Shown: positions 17,110 to 26,839, counted from the stretch's first letter. The stretch is DNA of 64,000 nucleotides from Algoriphagus sp. TR-M9 (GCF_027594545.1 NZ_CP115160.1:4398501-4462500); one strand, 5' to 3'. The notes: a model not told the origin generated them from the sequence alone. Translations and numbers: made by a program.

Positions 17110-18918
17110 ATGAAGTTAAAGATTTTTTCCAACCCAGATCGAAATATTTATTTTCTGAGGAAGACGGTTCTGCTTCAGGAGATAATTGTTCGGATCAGTG
17201 GATTTTTGGCTTTTGGGATTCTTATGTACCACTGGGGATATTCCATGGAACCCCAGGATGAGGTAGCCGCCTCCTTTTTGTTCAACTTATGTTTGATTTT
17301 GATCGGAGTGGGCTATCTGGTGAGGGTGCTCTTGGTCGAGAATTCCATCTTCCAGGCCAGGGTCATTTTAGAGCTGATGCTTTCAGTTTTGCTGACCTTT
17401 ACGGCGCTTCTCAGGTGGAATGTGTTTGGAAATGATTTCACCACTAAAATTCTTGAAATTTCAGCCCATTACCATCTGATAAACATTTTGGTAGTTGTGC
17501 TTTTTTTCATAGAACTCAGCAAGTACAGTCTGGCTGTCAACAAGCTCAAGCTAAGTCCTACACTGGTGTTTATTTTGTCATTTCTGGTATTGATTCTCAT
17601 CGGGGCAGGCCTTTTGAGTCTCCCGGAGGCCACCACCCATGGGATAAGTCTGATCGATGCACTTTTTACCTCTACCTCTGCAGTATGTGTGACGGGGTTG
17701 ATTGTGCTGGATACGGCACATGATTTCACCTTTTTTGGACAGGTGATTATTATGGTGCTATTTCAGATTGGTGGATTGGGCATCATGGTTTTTACCAGCT
17801 TTTTTGGCTTTTTTTTTAAAGGTAGTTTTTCGATAGAAAACCGACTTTTTCTGCGGGATTATATCAATGAAAACAATGTAGGTGAGATCTATTCTACCCT
17901 GATCAAGATCGTTACTTTCACCATTTTGGTGGAGGGTATCGCTGCGGTTTTGATCTACCATTTTACAGCGGATTCCTTGTTTGAGGCACGTGGAGAACAT
18001 TTGTTTTTCTCCCTTTTCCATGCGATTTCAGCCTTTTGCAACGCCGGATTTTCCAACCTCAGCGCTGGACTCTATCAGCCAGGTTTCCGGGAGGCCTATT
18101 CCATGCATCTGGTTATAGCCGGAGCTATTATTTTAGGTGGAATTGGTTTTCCAGTGGTGATCAATTATTACTCCTACCTCAAGCATTTAATAGTAGGCGG
18201 AATTAAGAGTGCGCTGGGGATTGAAAAGTATAGGCATGCTCCTAGGGTGTCCAGCATCAATTCGCGCTTGGTACTCTATACCACCGGCATACTTCTGGTG
18301 TTTGGAGTGATTGTTTATGCTATAGCCGAGCAAGCCTATACCCTCAAAGGACTAAGTCCTTATGGTAAGTTTGCGACCGTGATTTTCGGTGCAGTCACGC
18401 CGCGTACAGCAGGCTTCAATACCGTGGATATGAGCCAGCTGGCAGTGCCAACCATACTTGCGTATTTCTTGTTGATGTGGATAGGGGCATCGCCTGGATC
18501 CACGGGCGGGGGATTGAAGACCAGTACTTTTGCCGTGGCTTTTTTGAATACTTTCAGTATAGCCACAGGCAAAAATCGCCTGAATGTCTTTCGTAGGCAA
18601 ATTTCCACTTTGACATTGAAAAAGGCTTTTGCCGTAATTTTCCTGTCCATTTTGGTGATTGGAGCAGGAATTTTTTCCATAATGGTGATGGATCCCAATC
18701 AGGAATTGATCAATGTTTCCTTTGAGGTTATCAGTGCATTTTCCACAGTTGGGCTTTCGCTGGGGATCACATCCACCCTGAGTACAGGCAGTAAACTGGT
18801 GCTGATGCTGATCATGTTTATGGGACGTGTGGGTACCCTTACCGTGCTGGTAGCAGTAGTGAGGAAAATCGGCGAACAAAAATTTAAGTATCCGGAAGAA
18901 ACAGTCTTTATCACGTAA
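17110..18918 (+). CDS. TrkH/KtrB family potassium uptake membrane subunit
   Basis: This 602-residue channel-like transporter has four pore repeats, each with the filter glycine in its loop: TSAVCVTGL, FCNAGFS, VTPRTAGFNT and FSTVGLSLG. An N-terminal extension of about 130 residues with extra hydrophobic helices makes it longer than KtrB. It forms the pore through which K+ enters. The TrkA-type regulatory subunit gene begins 11 bp downstream on the same strand, which makes a two-gene K+ uptake system. Nomenclature (TrkH or KtrB) cannot be settled from sequence alone. Confidence 0.93.
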   Translation: MKLKIFSNPDRNIYFLRKTVLLQEIIVRISGFLAFGILMYHWGYSMEPQDEVAASFLFNLCLILIGVGYLVRVLLVENSIFQARVILELMLSVLLTFTALLRWNVFGNDFTTKILEISAHYHLINILVVVLFFIELSKYSLAVNKLKLSPTLVFILSFLVLILIGAGLLSLPEATTHGISLIDALFTSTSAVCVTGLIVLDTAHDFTFFGQVIIMVLFQIGGLGIMVFTSFFGFFFKGSFSIENRLFLRDYINENNVGEIYSTLIKIVTFTILVEGIAAVLIYHFTADSLFEARGEHLFFSLFHAISAFCNAGFSNLSAGLYQPGFREAYSMHLVIAGAIILGGIGFPVVINYYSYLKHLIVGGIKSALGIEKYRHAPRVSSINSRLVLYTTGILLVFGVIVYAIAEQAYTLKGLSPYGKFATVIFGAVTPRTAGFNTVDMSQLAVPTILAYFLLMWIGASPGSTGGGLKTSTFAVAFLNTFSIATGKNRLNVFRRQISTLTLKKAFAVIFLSILVIGAGIFSIMVMDPNQELINVSFEVISAFSTVGLSLGITSTLSTGSKLVLMLIMFMGRVGTLTVLVAVVRKIGEQKFKYPEETVFIT

Positions 18919-18929
18919 TCAGTAAGGAG

Positions 18930-19619
18930 ATGAAATATATAATTGTAGGAATAGGGAACTTTGGGGGATACCTGGCAAAGCGCCTGACCAATATGGGACA
19001 TGAGGTCATCGGCGTGGACTCTAGCGAAAGCAGAATTGACCTGATCAAGGATGAAATCACCCATTCCATAGTCATGGATGCTACGGACCTGTCGGCAGTT
19101 AAAAACTTGCCGCTGAAGGATTTTGACGTAGTCATCATAGCCATAGGTGAAGATGTGGGTGCTTCTATCATGAGTACAGCCATCTTCAAGCAGTTGAAGT
19201 CTAAGCGAATCATCGCCAGGGCTATCAATAAACTGCATGAAACCGTGATACAGGCCATAGGTGTGGATGAAATAATTCATCCGGAGGAAGAGACTGCGGA
19301 TAGGCTATCCAAAAGGCTACAGATGAAAGGAGTCTTGGACTCACTGGAAATCTCTGATGAATATAACATCGTGGAAGTGAAGGTGCCTAAACGCTACGTA
19401 GAGATGTCTGTAGCAGAGGCCAATATCCGTCAGGAATTCTATTTGAATATTCTTACAATCATCAAAATAGAGCAGAAGAAAAACTTATTGGGGATCAATA
19501 CGCCTTACAAAAACGTGATCGGAGTAGTGACTCCTGACCATAAATTTGAGGAGGAAGATATTCTGTTGATTTTCGGGAAAATGAAAAACATACAGCAATT
19601 TCTCGAACTTGGGGATTAA
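18930..19619 (+). CDS. TrkA/KtrA family potassium uptake regulatory subunit
   Basis: This 229-residue cytosolic RCK protein has an N-terminal Rossmann RCK_N domain with GIGNFGGYLAKRL (about 7-19). The acidic residue ending beta-2 (VIGVDSSESR) binds the ribose of a nucleotide ligand. A C-terminal TrkA_C domain spans about 140-225. It would gate the adjacent TrkH-like channel in response to nucleotides. A single RCK unit of this length resembles KtrA rather than the duplicated E. coli TrkA. Its last four bases overlap the end of the convergent channel gene. Confidence 0.93.
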   Translation: MKYIIVGIGNFGGYLAKRLTNMGHEVIGVDSSESRIDLIKDEITHSIVMDATDLSAVKNLPLKDFDVVIIAIGEDVGASIMSTAIFKQLKSKRIIARAINKLHETVIQAIGVDEIIHPEEETADRLSKRLQMKGVLDSLEISDEYNIVEVKVPKRYVEMSVAEANIRQEFYLNILTIIKIEQKKNLLGINTPYKNVIGVVTPDHKFEEEDILLIFGKMKNIQQFLELGD

Positions 19620-20425
19620 GGCATTCTTTCCCCACAATACCTGCAGTAATAATCTGCTTTGCTCAATCCTGTTCGTTCGCAGCTGGGACAATAAGTAGAG
19701 GCCTCATTGTCCATTTTTTTCTTTTGCGAAGCCATTTCTGAAGAAACTATGCCAGTGGGGACGGCAATGATGGCATAGCCCAAAAGCATAATAATAGAGG
19801 AGACAAACTGTCCCAGAGCCGTAACTGGGGTGATGTCACCAAAGCCTACGGTAGTCAGGGTCACGATGGCCCAGTACATGCCCACAGGAATGCTGGTAAA
19901 GCCATGCTGGGGGCCTTCTATGATAAACATCAAGGTGCCCATAATCAATACAATGGTGACCACGAAGCCAATGAATATCATGATTTTGTGTGAGCTAGCT
20001 TTCAAGGATCGAGTCAGGTATTCCGCCTCGGCCACGTACCTTCCCAGCTTCAAAATACGAATTACCCGAAGTAATCTAAGCGCCCTTACTACGGTGAGAA
20101 ACTGGGAATTGACCACGAAAAAACTCACGTATGTCGGTAGAATAGCCAATAAATCCACCATTCCAAAAAAACTGAAAATGTAATTGGAGGGTTTTCTGGA
20201 GAGCCATACCCGCAGGCCGTATTCTATGGAGAATAGAATGGTAAACATCCATTCTAAAATCAGGAAAATCTCTCCGTACTTTACTCTCAGGCTAGCGACT
20301 GAGTCCAAAATCGCCACCAGAATACTTCCAAAAATCAAGAAAAGGAGAACGATATCGAAGGTTTTTGATGCCCAGTCATCTGACTCAAATACGATATGTG
20401 CTAATCTTGCTTTGGTGATTCTCAT
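19616..20425 (-). CDS. voltage-gated potassium channel-like protein with C-terminal zinc ribbon
   Basis: This 269-residue six-helix cation channel has regularly spaced S4 arginines (R114, R117, R120, R123). The pore loop holds the K+ selectivity filter TVGFGD (192-197). A short cytosolic tail ends in an unusual zinc-ribbon-like unit with CPSC (246-249) and CRYC (261-264). The channel architecture is Kv/KvAP-like and marks it as K+ selective. The zinc ribbon is an added feature whose role is unknown. It converges on trkA with a 4-bp overlap, placing K+ entry and potential K+ release genes side by side. Confidence 0.92.
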   Translation of the reverse strand: MRITKARLAHIVFESDDWASKTFDIVLLFLIFGSILVAILDSVASLRVKYGEIFLILEWMFTILFSIEYGLRVWLSRKPSNYIFSFFGMVDLLAILPTYVSFFVVNSQFLTVVRALRLLRVIRILKLGRYVAEAEYLTRSLKASSHKIMIFIGFVVTIVLIMGTLMFIIEGPQHGFTSIPVGMYWAIVTLTTVGFGDITPVTALGQFVSSIIMLLGYAIIAVPTGIVSSEMASQKKKMDNEASTYCPSCERTGLSKADYYCRYCGERMP

Positions 20426-20461
20426 GATCGAATTTAGATAAAATAGGCTTTCAATACCAAG

Positions 20462-22924
20462 CTAATCTAAGTAATAGACACGCTTCACCCTAGTACTGAT
20501 ATTAGTGTGCAGTTCATAGGGAATGGTCCCTATCAGTTTTGCCAATTCTATCAAAGGGATTTTTTCTCCATAAATAACCGCGACATCACCGGTTTTGACA
20601 TCCAGTCCAGTGACATCCACCATACACATATCCATGCATACATTACCTACAAGGGGCGCTTTTTGACCGTGGATCAGCACATATCCTTTGCCGTTACCGA
20701 AGCGCCGGTCGTATCCATCGGCGTAGCCTATAGCCAGAGTGGCGATTTTCCCTCCGGCTTCTAGTTTTCCCATGCGTGAATAGCCCACCGTTTCCCCAGC
20801 TTTGATCTCCTTGACCTGTGATACCGTGGTTTTTAAAGTGCTGATCGTTCTGAGATTGGAATTGTAATTTCCGGTTAGGTCTACCCCGTACAAGCCTATC
20901 CCCATTCTCACCATATCAAATTGCCATTCAGGAAAAGCGACTATTCCGGCAGAATTGAGTGCATGAATAAGGGGACGATAGGAGAGATTCCCTAGGATCT
21001 GGTCCTTCATCCGCTCGAAAGTGTGCAGCTGATGAAGCGTAAACTCCCGGTGGACTTGCTCATCTGCACCTACCAGATGGGTATAGATGGATGCAATTTC
21101 TAACTGGGGATTTTCTGCTATCAGCAGATTCAAAGCTGAAATATGCTTGGGTTCAAAGCCCAGGCGGTGCATGCCGGTATCCAAATCCAAATGGATTTTC
21201 ATCTGTTTCTGATGTGTACTGCACCAGGTGGCTAGATTTTGGAAAAATTCCAAACTAAAGACCACAGGCTCAAGATCATATTCGCTACACAGCGCAAATG
21301 ACTCCATCATCGGGTTTAAGACCATAATCGGCAGCGTAATCCCTTGCTTGCGCAAAGCTATTCCTTCATCTGAAAAGGCCACTCCCAGATAATCTGCCCC
21401 CATGGTTTGTACCAGATTTGCGATTTCTACTGCCCCTCCTCCATAGGCAAAGGCCTTCACCATGATCATGACCTTAGTCTGCGGAGATATGAGCTTTTTG
21501 AAAAAATTGTAGTTATGCGTCAGGGAATTGAGGTTAATTTCCAGGGTGGTGCCATGAACCATTTGCTGTAGGCGGTTCACTACTTCTTCAAAACCAAAAA
21601 CCCTAGCTCCAGTAATCAAGATCAGATCATTTTGAAAGGAATCAGGATTCAGTTGATTCATCAATTGCGCAGTAGTCTCGAATTGCAGAAACTTTGCATT
21701 CAGTTGCTTTTCTAACAAGGATATTTGTGTCCCCACTCCTATGACTAAGTCAATGGCATAGCGATCAGCTAGCTCTGCTACTTCTCTGTAGAGCGGATTG
21801 GGGTCACCTTGCTGCAAGAAATCAGACAGAATCAGGACCCTTCTTTTCTTTGGGCGCTGCTGCTGCATGAAGTCCAAAGCGACTTTCAGTCCAGCCAGAT
21901 CATTGTTATACGTGTCATCGATGAGTAGGGAATCATTTACACCAGCCTTCAGTGTAAGCCTCATCTCCACAGGCTTTAAGTTCTGGATGCCCGCTTGAAT
22001 CGCCTCCGTGGGTTGACCCAGTGTAATGGCCGCTATGATCACATGTGTGATGTTTTCTAAAGAAGCCAGATCTGTAAATGGAACCTGAAAAGTATAGGTG
22101 CTGAGGTCATTTTTCAATAGAATGATCCTGCTAGAATCCAGCTCTTTTTTGATTGACCTGCAATAGTCAGATCCTGGTAGGTCAGACCAAGCGATCAGTT
22201 TATCTGCTGGATATTCCCGCTCCATCGCCCCTGCAACGTACTCCTGATCCTTGCAGTATATCACTAGTTCTGAATCTTTGAAAAGCGAAACTTTTTCGTT
22301 CAGCTTTTCTTCCAGGCTTGCAAATCCTTCTTGGTGAGCGGTACCAATATTGGTGAAAACCCCCAAACTAGGCTGAATCATTTCTTTCAAAGCGTCCATT
22401 TCTCCTCTTTTGGAAATTCCGGCTTCCAGGATCGCCACCTGGTGATACTCTTCTATACCAAAAATAGAAAGTGGCACACCCACCTGAGAATTGTAGCTTT
22501 TAGGGCTTTTGGCCACAGCATAAGTTTGGGTCAGAATCTGCCCTAGCCACTCCTTGACTATGGTTTTTCCATTGCTTCCGGTCACACTCACCACTGGTTT
22601 TTGGAATTGATTTCTCTCAAATCTTGCCAAATCTTGAAGGGCTTTTCTGGTATCGGGTACTTTGATCATCCAGGTTCCGGGGGCTATTTCGGAAGAAAAG
22701 TCTGCAGGAACCACAAAAACCTTTACGCCTGAAGCGATCAGCTCGGGAATAAATGCCGCACCGTCAGCTTTGGCACCCCTAAGCGCAATAAATAGTGTAG
22801 AGCTTGGATTCAAGACCTGCCTAGAATCAATGGCAATCTGAGAAATCAAGACTTCCGGGCAACTATTCTCACATGAGCCTTTGGTGATTTCTAAGATTTG
22901 GGAAAGGCTAAGCTTCTGAAGCAT
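20462..22924 (-). CDS. murF-alr: MurF - alanine racemase fusion protein
   Basis: This 820-residue bifunctional cell-wall enzyme joins two activities. The N-terminal half is UDP-MurNAc-tripeptide:D-Ala-D-Ala ligase, with the ATP loop GSNGKT near 116-121. The C-terminal half is a PLP alanine racemase with the lysine near 490 in VKAFAYGGG and a GNVCMDMCMVDV segment. It would therefore both supply D-alanine and use the dipeptide made from it. This fusion is known from many Bacteroidota. The 5' end lies within the upstream gene: the two reading frames overlap by 17 bp, pointing to translational coupling with the membrane protein gene. Confidence 0.95.
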   Translation of the reverse strand: MLQKLSLSQILEITKGSCENSCPEVLISQIAIDSRQVLNPSSTLFIALRGAKADGAAFIPELIASGVKVFVVPADFSSEIAPGTWMIKVPDTRKALQDLARFERNQFQKPVVSVTGSNGKTIVKEWLGQILTQTYAVAKSPKSYNSQVGVPLSIFGIEEYHQVAILEAGISKRGEMDALKEMIQPSLGVFTNIGTAHQEGFASLEEKLNEKVSLFKDSELVIYCKDQEYVAGAMEREYPADKLIAWSDLPGSDYCRSIKKELDSSRIILLKNDLSTYTFQVPFTDLASLENITHVIIAAITLGQPTEAIQAGIQNLKPVEMRLTLKAGVNDSLLIDDTYNNDLAGLKVALDFMQQQRPKKRRVLILSDFLQQGDPNPLYREVAELADRYAIDLVIGVGTQISLLEKQLNAKFLQFETTAQLMNQLNPDSFQNDLILITGARVFGFEEVVNRLQQMVHGTTLEINLNSLTHNYNFFKKLISPQTKVMIMVKAFAYGGGAVEIANLVQTMGADYLGVAFSDEGIALRKQGITLPIMVLNPMMESFALCSEYDLEPVVFSLEFFQNLATWCSTHQKQMKIHLDLDTGMHRLGFEPKHISALNLLIAENPQLEIASIYTHLVGADEQVHREFTLHQLHTFERMKDQILGNLSYRPLIHALNSAGIVAFPEWQFDMVRMGIGLYGVDLTGNYNSNLRTISTLKTTVSQVKEIKAGETVGYSRMGKLEAGGKIATLAIGYADGYDRRFGNGKGYVLIHGQKAPLVGNVCMDMCMVDVTGLDVKTGDVAVIYGEKIPLIELAKLIGTIPYELHTNISTRVKRVYYLD

Positions 22925-23990
22925 TTTGATCTAAATTGGATTTCTTTTTTTGGAAAAACACCTGTCTGATCCATCTAGGCAGAAAAATCGCGCCAAAAAT
23001 CAGATAAGGATAATAGCTCAAAAGCCTCCATAGTATGCTGGTCACGAAGGTGTAATTACCCAAAAATTCAGTGAAGAACTGACCAAAAAAGAACTCAGCA
23101 GTACCACTGCTTCCGGGTGTAGGTGAGATCATCATGACGATCCACATGATCACTTGTCTGGCAAATACAATGACATGCTCATAAATTTCCAGTGGTACAA
23201 ATGCAGAAATCAAGGCATTGAGCATCAGGTATCTGGAGCTCCAGATAAAGATGGTGGCCAAAATGATGGGTATCCAGTAGCTGGCTTTTTTGCCGGTCAT
23301 TTCTTTAGAGGCATCGATAATTTGATTGCCATATTCCTGGGCATCGTGCTTCCACTTTCTGAGCCATTTGATGGAAAATAATTTGATCAACACCCACTTG
23401 AATACTCTAGGCCTATAAAATAAAGCCAGTGCCATGACCAAACTATAAGCTGCGTAAAGCCCATAACTCACCCAGAAAATAGCTTCCAGGCTTTTTCCTA
23501 GTTGGGATTCTAGGACCTGGCTTTCTGGGAAAATATTTCCCTTGGCAAAAAACAGAATAATCGGAGCCCCTATGACAAAGAATAAATTGTCCAAAATGGC
23601 AGTTACCATTACATAGGCAATGGCTCTACCCAGCTTGATTCCTTCCTTGTTTAGGATAAAAATCGCCACTGCTGTACCTCCTACTACGGAGGGAGTCACT
23701 GCGGATGCAAATTCCCAGAGAATAATCACATAGACAGCTCTTAACCAGCTGAGTTCCCGGTTGGTGATTTCCCGGATTCTATACACATAACCGGCATCGC
23801 GGAAGATAATGACCAAAATCGCCACCAAGATCCAAGGCATAGATGCATCGAATACCGCACGCAGGGAATCTTTATTCACTGAGGGATCAAAATAGAACAT
23901 GGCAAAAACTATCGCCAGGCCAATGATGACAGGTACCCAGACTTTGTTGGGATTAAGTGTTTGGAAAATTTTTTTATTGTCCAGTTTCAT
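22908..23990 (-). CDS. lysylphosphatidylglycerol synthase transmembrane-domain family protein (UPF0104)
   Basis: This 360-residue membrane protein has roughly eight hydrophobic segments. It contains family motifs resembling the flippase half of MprF, including FASAVTPSVVGGTA and SPTPGSSGTAEFFFG. There is no C-terminal aminoacyl-transfer domain, so it cannot by itself make lysyl-PG; lipid flipping or another transport role is the usual guess. It lies between scpA (4 bp apart) and murF-alr (17-bp overlap) on the minus strand, so the three appear to form one operon. Confidence 0.87.
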   Translation of the reverse strand: MKLDNKKIFQTLNPNKVWVPVIIGLAIVFAMFYFDPSVNKDSLRAVFDASMPWILVAILVIIFRDAGYVYRIREITNRELSWLRAVYVIILWEFASAVTPSVVGGTAVAIFILNKEGIKLGRAIAYVMVTAILDNLFFVIGAPIILFFAKGNIFPESQVLESQLGKSLEAIFWVSYGLYAAYSLVMALALFYRPRVFKWVLIKLFSIKWLRKWKHDAQEYGNQIIDASKEMTGKKASYWIPIILATIFIWSSRYLMLNALISAFVPLEIYEHVIVFARQVIMWIVMMISPTPGSSGTAEFFFGQFFTEFLGNYTFVTSILWRLLSYYPYLIFGAIFLPRWIRQVFFQKKKSNLDQNASEA

Positions 23991-23994
23991 AGCC

Positions 23995-24744
23995 CTAGGC
24001 TGTAGCGATTGGCTCAGTCTTTTCTACCCAAAAATTATTGAATCCTTCTCCGATGATAATGGTAACCATTTCCAGTTGAAGTAGTTCCAGAATGGCCAAA
24101 AAGGTGTAAATCACAAAAATCTTATCAGGCTTATAGTTGATAAATTCTTCAAAAGGTACTTGTTTTTTGAAACTGATTTTTTCCAAGACAAAGTCTTTTT
24201 GTTGGGTAATAGTATAGGGATACTGGATTACAGTGTGTTTTGTTTCATCGACACGAGCAGCCATTTTGGCCATGGATCGCTGGAACACCTTGAGCAGTTT
24301 GTAGAGGTCTACGTGCTGCATTTCTGCATCCACATCGTCTACCTTGCTCAATGCCTGCAGTTCCTTGGCTATATTTCCCCGCTTTTCCTTCGAAAGTTCC
24401 TCTCCCTCCATGGTCGCGAGCTCTTCGATGACGGATTTATATTTTTTATATTCCAGTAGATTTTTGATCAATTCCTCACGTGGGTCGATTTCTTCGCCCT
24501 CCTCGTTCAGCTCCGGTCTGGGCAGGAGCATTCTGGATTTAATCTTCATCAGGGTGGCTGCAAAAAGTATAAAATCACTGGCCACTTCCATTTCCATGCG
24601 TTCCATTTGATGGATATAGTCTAGGAAGTCATTGGTAATCTTAGAGATAGGAATGTCATAAATATCCAGCTCATCCCGCTCGATGAAAAAGAGCATCAGG
24701 TCGAACGGACCTTCGAAGAGTGGTAATTTGATTTCGAAACTCAA
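23995..24744 (-). CDS. scpA: segregation and condensation protein A
   Basis: This 249-residue kleisin-like subunit of the SMC-ScpAB condensin helps compact and segregate the chromosome. The N-terminal EIKLPLFEGPFDLMLFFIERDELDIYDIPI-type region (residues 4-33) is diagnostic and binds the SMC neck. The C-terminal helical part fits the SMC-head-binding winged helix. The start codon is TTG at 24744: an in-frame stop lies a few codons upstream and no ATG is available. It heads the minus-strand group scpA, UPF0104 gene, murF-alr. ScpB and SMC genes are not in this window. Confidence 0.93.
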   Translation of the reverse strand: MSFEIKLPLFEGPFDLMLFFIERDELDIYDIPISKITNDFLDYIHQMERMEMEVASDFILFAATLMKIKSRMLLPRPELNEEGEEIDPREELIKNLLEYKKYKSVIEELATMEGEELSKEKRGNIAKELQALSKVDDVDAEMQHVDLYKLLKVFQRSMAKMAARVDETKHTVIQYPYTITQQKDFVLEKISFKKQVPFEEFINYKPDKIFVIYTFLAILELLQLEMVTIIIGEGFNNFWVEKTEPIATA

Positions 24745-24874
24745 AGGATATTTAAATTATTGGTTAATTTTGCAACCTTGTACTAGCCAAAGATATTCAA
24801 TTAAGCTAAATTAATTGGAACCGGCAGGAGAAAGAGCGTATAGCTTTTGCTCACAAAATGTTAGATTAAAAAAA

Positions 24875-24906
24875 CAAAGAAGCATAGTTGTTGTTATACT
24901 TCTTTG
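24875..24906. other. inverted repeat in the dxs leader
   Basis: CAAAGAAG at 24875-24882 pairs with CTTCTTTG at 24899-24906, and the stem extends to 11 of 13 pairs. On the minus strand the stem is followed by seven T residues, so it would read as an intrinsic terminator there, although no minus-strand gene is seen to end here. On the plus strand it would be a hairpin 19 bases before the dxs start codon. Confidence 0.45.
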
Positions 24907-24925
24907 ATCACATGACCGCTGAAAA

Positions 24926-26839
24926 ATGCTCATTCAACCAGGAGAATTATTAGCTCAAATAAATAGTCCCGCTGACCTGAAGAAATTTCCCAAGGAAAAA
25001 CTGGTACAGATCTGCGATGAACTGCGCCAGTATATAGTGGATAATGTATCCGTTTACGGTGGGCATTTTGGAGCTAGCCTAGGTGTGGTGGAGCTTACCG
25101 TTGCCTTGCACTACGTGCTGAATACACCTGAAGATCAATTGGTGTGGGATGTAGGCCATCAGGCTTATGGACATAAAATCCTTACCGGTAGAAGAGATAG
25201 GTTTCATACCAACCGTATTTATGGAGGATTATCCGGTTTCCCAAAACGAAAAGAAAGCGAATACGATACCTTTGGCGTAGGCCATTCTAGTACCTCGATT
25301 TCGGCGGCTTTGGGGATGGCTGTAGCTTCTAAATACAGAGACCTTCCCAAAAAACAACATGTAGCCGTGATCGGAGATGGGTCAATGACTGGCGGAATGG
25401 CTTTTGAAGCCATGAATCATGCCGGTGTCAGTGATACTAATCTCATCATAATCTTGAATGATAACTGCATGTCCATAGATCCAAATGTGGGTGCACTGAA
25501 GGATTACCTGACAGATATCACTACATCGCGTACGTACAATAAAGCGAAAGATGAGGTCTGGAAAATACTGGGTAAGCTGAGCAAATTCGGGTCAAGCGCC
25601 CAAGAAGTGATCTCAAAAGTAGAAGGAGGAATAAAGTCAGCTTTGCTCAATCAAAGTAACCTTTTTGAATCCTTAAATCTTCGGTACTTTGGTCCAGTGG
25701 ACGGCCATGATGTCAATCATTTGGCAGAAGTACTCAATGATCTCAAAGATATTCCAGGGCCTAAAATCCTACACTGTGTGACAGTGAAAGGCAAGGGCTA
25801 TGCTCCGGCAGAAAATGGAAACCAGACTACCTGGCATGCCCCAGGGACTTTTGATAAAGTCACCGGTGAAATATATAAAAAGACACCTAGCACCCCCCAA
25901 GCACCAAAATACCAGGAGGTTTTTGGTCATACACTGGTAGAGCTGGCTGAGCAGAATGATAAAATCATGGGAGTGACCCCTGCGATGCCATCGGGTTCGT
26001 CCATGAATATCATGATGAAGGCCATGCCAGATCGTGCATTTGATGTGGGAATAGCCGAACAGCATGCAGTGACTTTCTCTGCTGGATTGGCTACCCAAGG
26101 TTTGGTGCCTTTCTGTAACATTTATTCTACCTTCATGCAGCGTGCTTACGATCAGGTTTTACACGATGTATGTTTACAAAACTTACCTGTAGTACTTTGC
26201 TTGGATAGAGCAGGTTTTGCAGGTGCAGATGGTCCTACTCACCATGGGGCTTACGATATCGCGTTTTTCCGCTGCATACCAAATCTGGTGGTTTCTGCAC
26301 CAATGAACGAAGAGGAGCTCCGCAACATGATGTATTCGGCTTCTACGCACAATGGGCCATACTCCATCCGATATCCACGTGGTAAGGGTGTGATGCCAGA
26401 GTGGAGGACAGCATTTGAGCAGATCCCTGTGGGTCAAGGAAGAATCATCAAAGAAGGCGAAGAAATAGCCATTTTATCCATTGGTCATATAGGAAACTAT
26501 GCGGTGGAGGCCTGTGAAAAGCTGACCAAGGAAGGCTTAAATCCTGCTCACTATGATATGCGTTTTGTGAAGCCACTAGACGAAGAGTTGCTTCATGAGA
26601 TTTTTAGCAAGTTCAAAAAAGTGATCACAGTAGAGGACGGCTGTCTGATGGGAGGCTTTGGATCGGCTGTGATCGAGTGGATGATGGATCATGAGTATCA
26701 AGCTCAAGTGAAGCGTCTCGGGATTCCTGATGAAGTCATAGAGCATGGAGAGCAGATCGAGCTGCACAGAGAATGCGGGTTTGATCCAGAGGGCATAGCT
26801 GCCGCGGTGAGAAGCATGACTGCTGTCACTAAAATCTAA
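24926..26839 (+). CDS. dxs: 1-deoxy-D-xylulose-5-phosphate synthase
   Basis: This 637-residue thiamine-diphosphate enzyme makes DXP from pyruvate and glyceraldehyde 3-phosphate, the first step of the MEP isoprenoid pathway. The TPP/Mg2+ motif GDGSMTGG near 150 is followed by LNDNCMSI. The glutamate that activates the cofactor is Glu378 in GIAEQHAV, and DRAGFAGADGPTHHG follows in the pyrimidine-binding domain. Length is standard. The gene is divergent from scpA across 181 bp that carry a hairpin. An alpha/beta hydrolase gene follows after 5 bp and is likely co-transcribed. I see no TPP riboswitch in the leader. Confidence 0.96.
   Translation: MLIQPGELLAQINSPADLKKFPKEKLVQICDELRQYIVDNVSVYGGHFGASLGVVELTVALHYVLNTPEDQLVWDVGHQAYGHKILTGRRDRFHTNRIYGGLSGFPKRKESEYDTFGVGHSSTSISAALGMAVASKYRDLPKKQHVAVIGDGSMTGGMAFEAMNHAGVSDTNLIIILNDNCMSIDPNVGALKDYLTDITTSRTYNKAKDEVWKILGKLSKFGSSAQEVISKVEGGIKSALLNQSNLFESLNLRYFGPVDGHDVNHLAEVLNDLKDIPGPKILHCVTVKGKGYAPAENGNQTTWHAPGTFDKVTGEIYKKTPSTPQAPKYQEVFGHTLVELAEQNDKIMGVTPAMPSGSSMNIMMKAMPDRAFDVGIAEQHAVTFSAGLATQGLVPFCNIYSTFMQRAYDQVLHDVCLQNLPVVLCLDRAGFAGADGPTHHGAYDIAFFRCIPNLVVSAPMNEEELRNMMYSASTHNGPYSIRYPRGKGVMPEWRTAFEQIPVGQGRIIKEGEEIAILSIGHIGNYAVEACEKLTKEGLNPAHYDMRFVKPLDEELLHEIFSKFKKVITVEDGCLMGGFGSAVIEWMMDHEYQAQVKRLGIPDEVIEHGEQIELHRECGFDPEGIAAAVRSMTAVTKI

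Noticed and set aside
24745..24925. TPP riboswitch ahead of dxs
   Set aside because: No CTGAGA or thi-box pattern is present; only a simple hairpin is visible.
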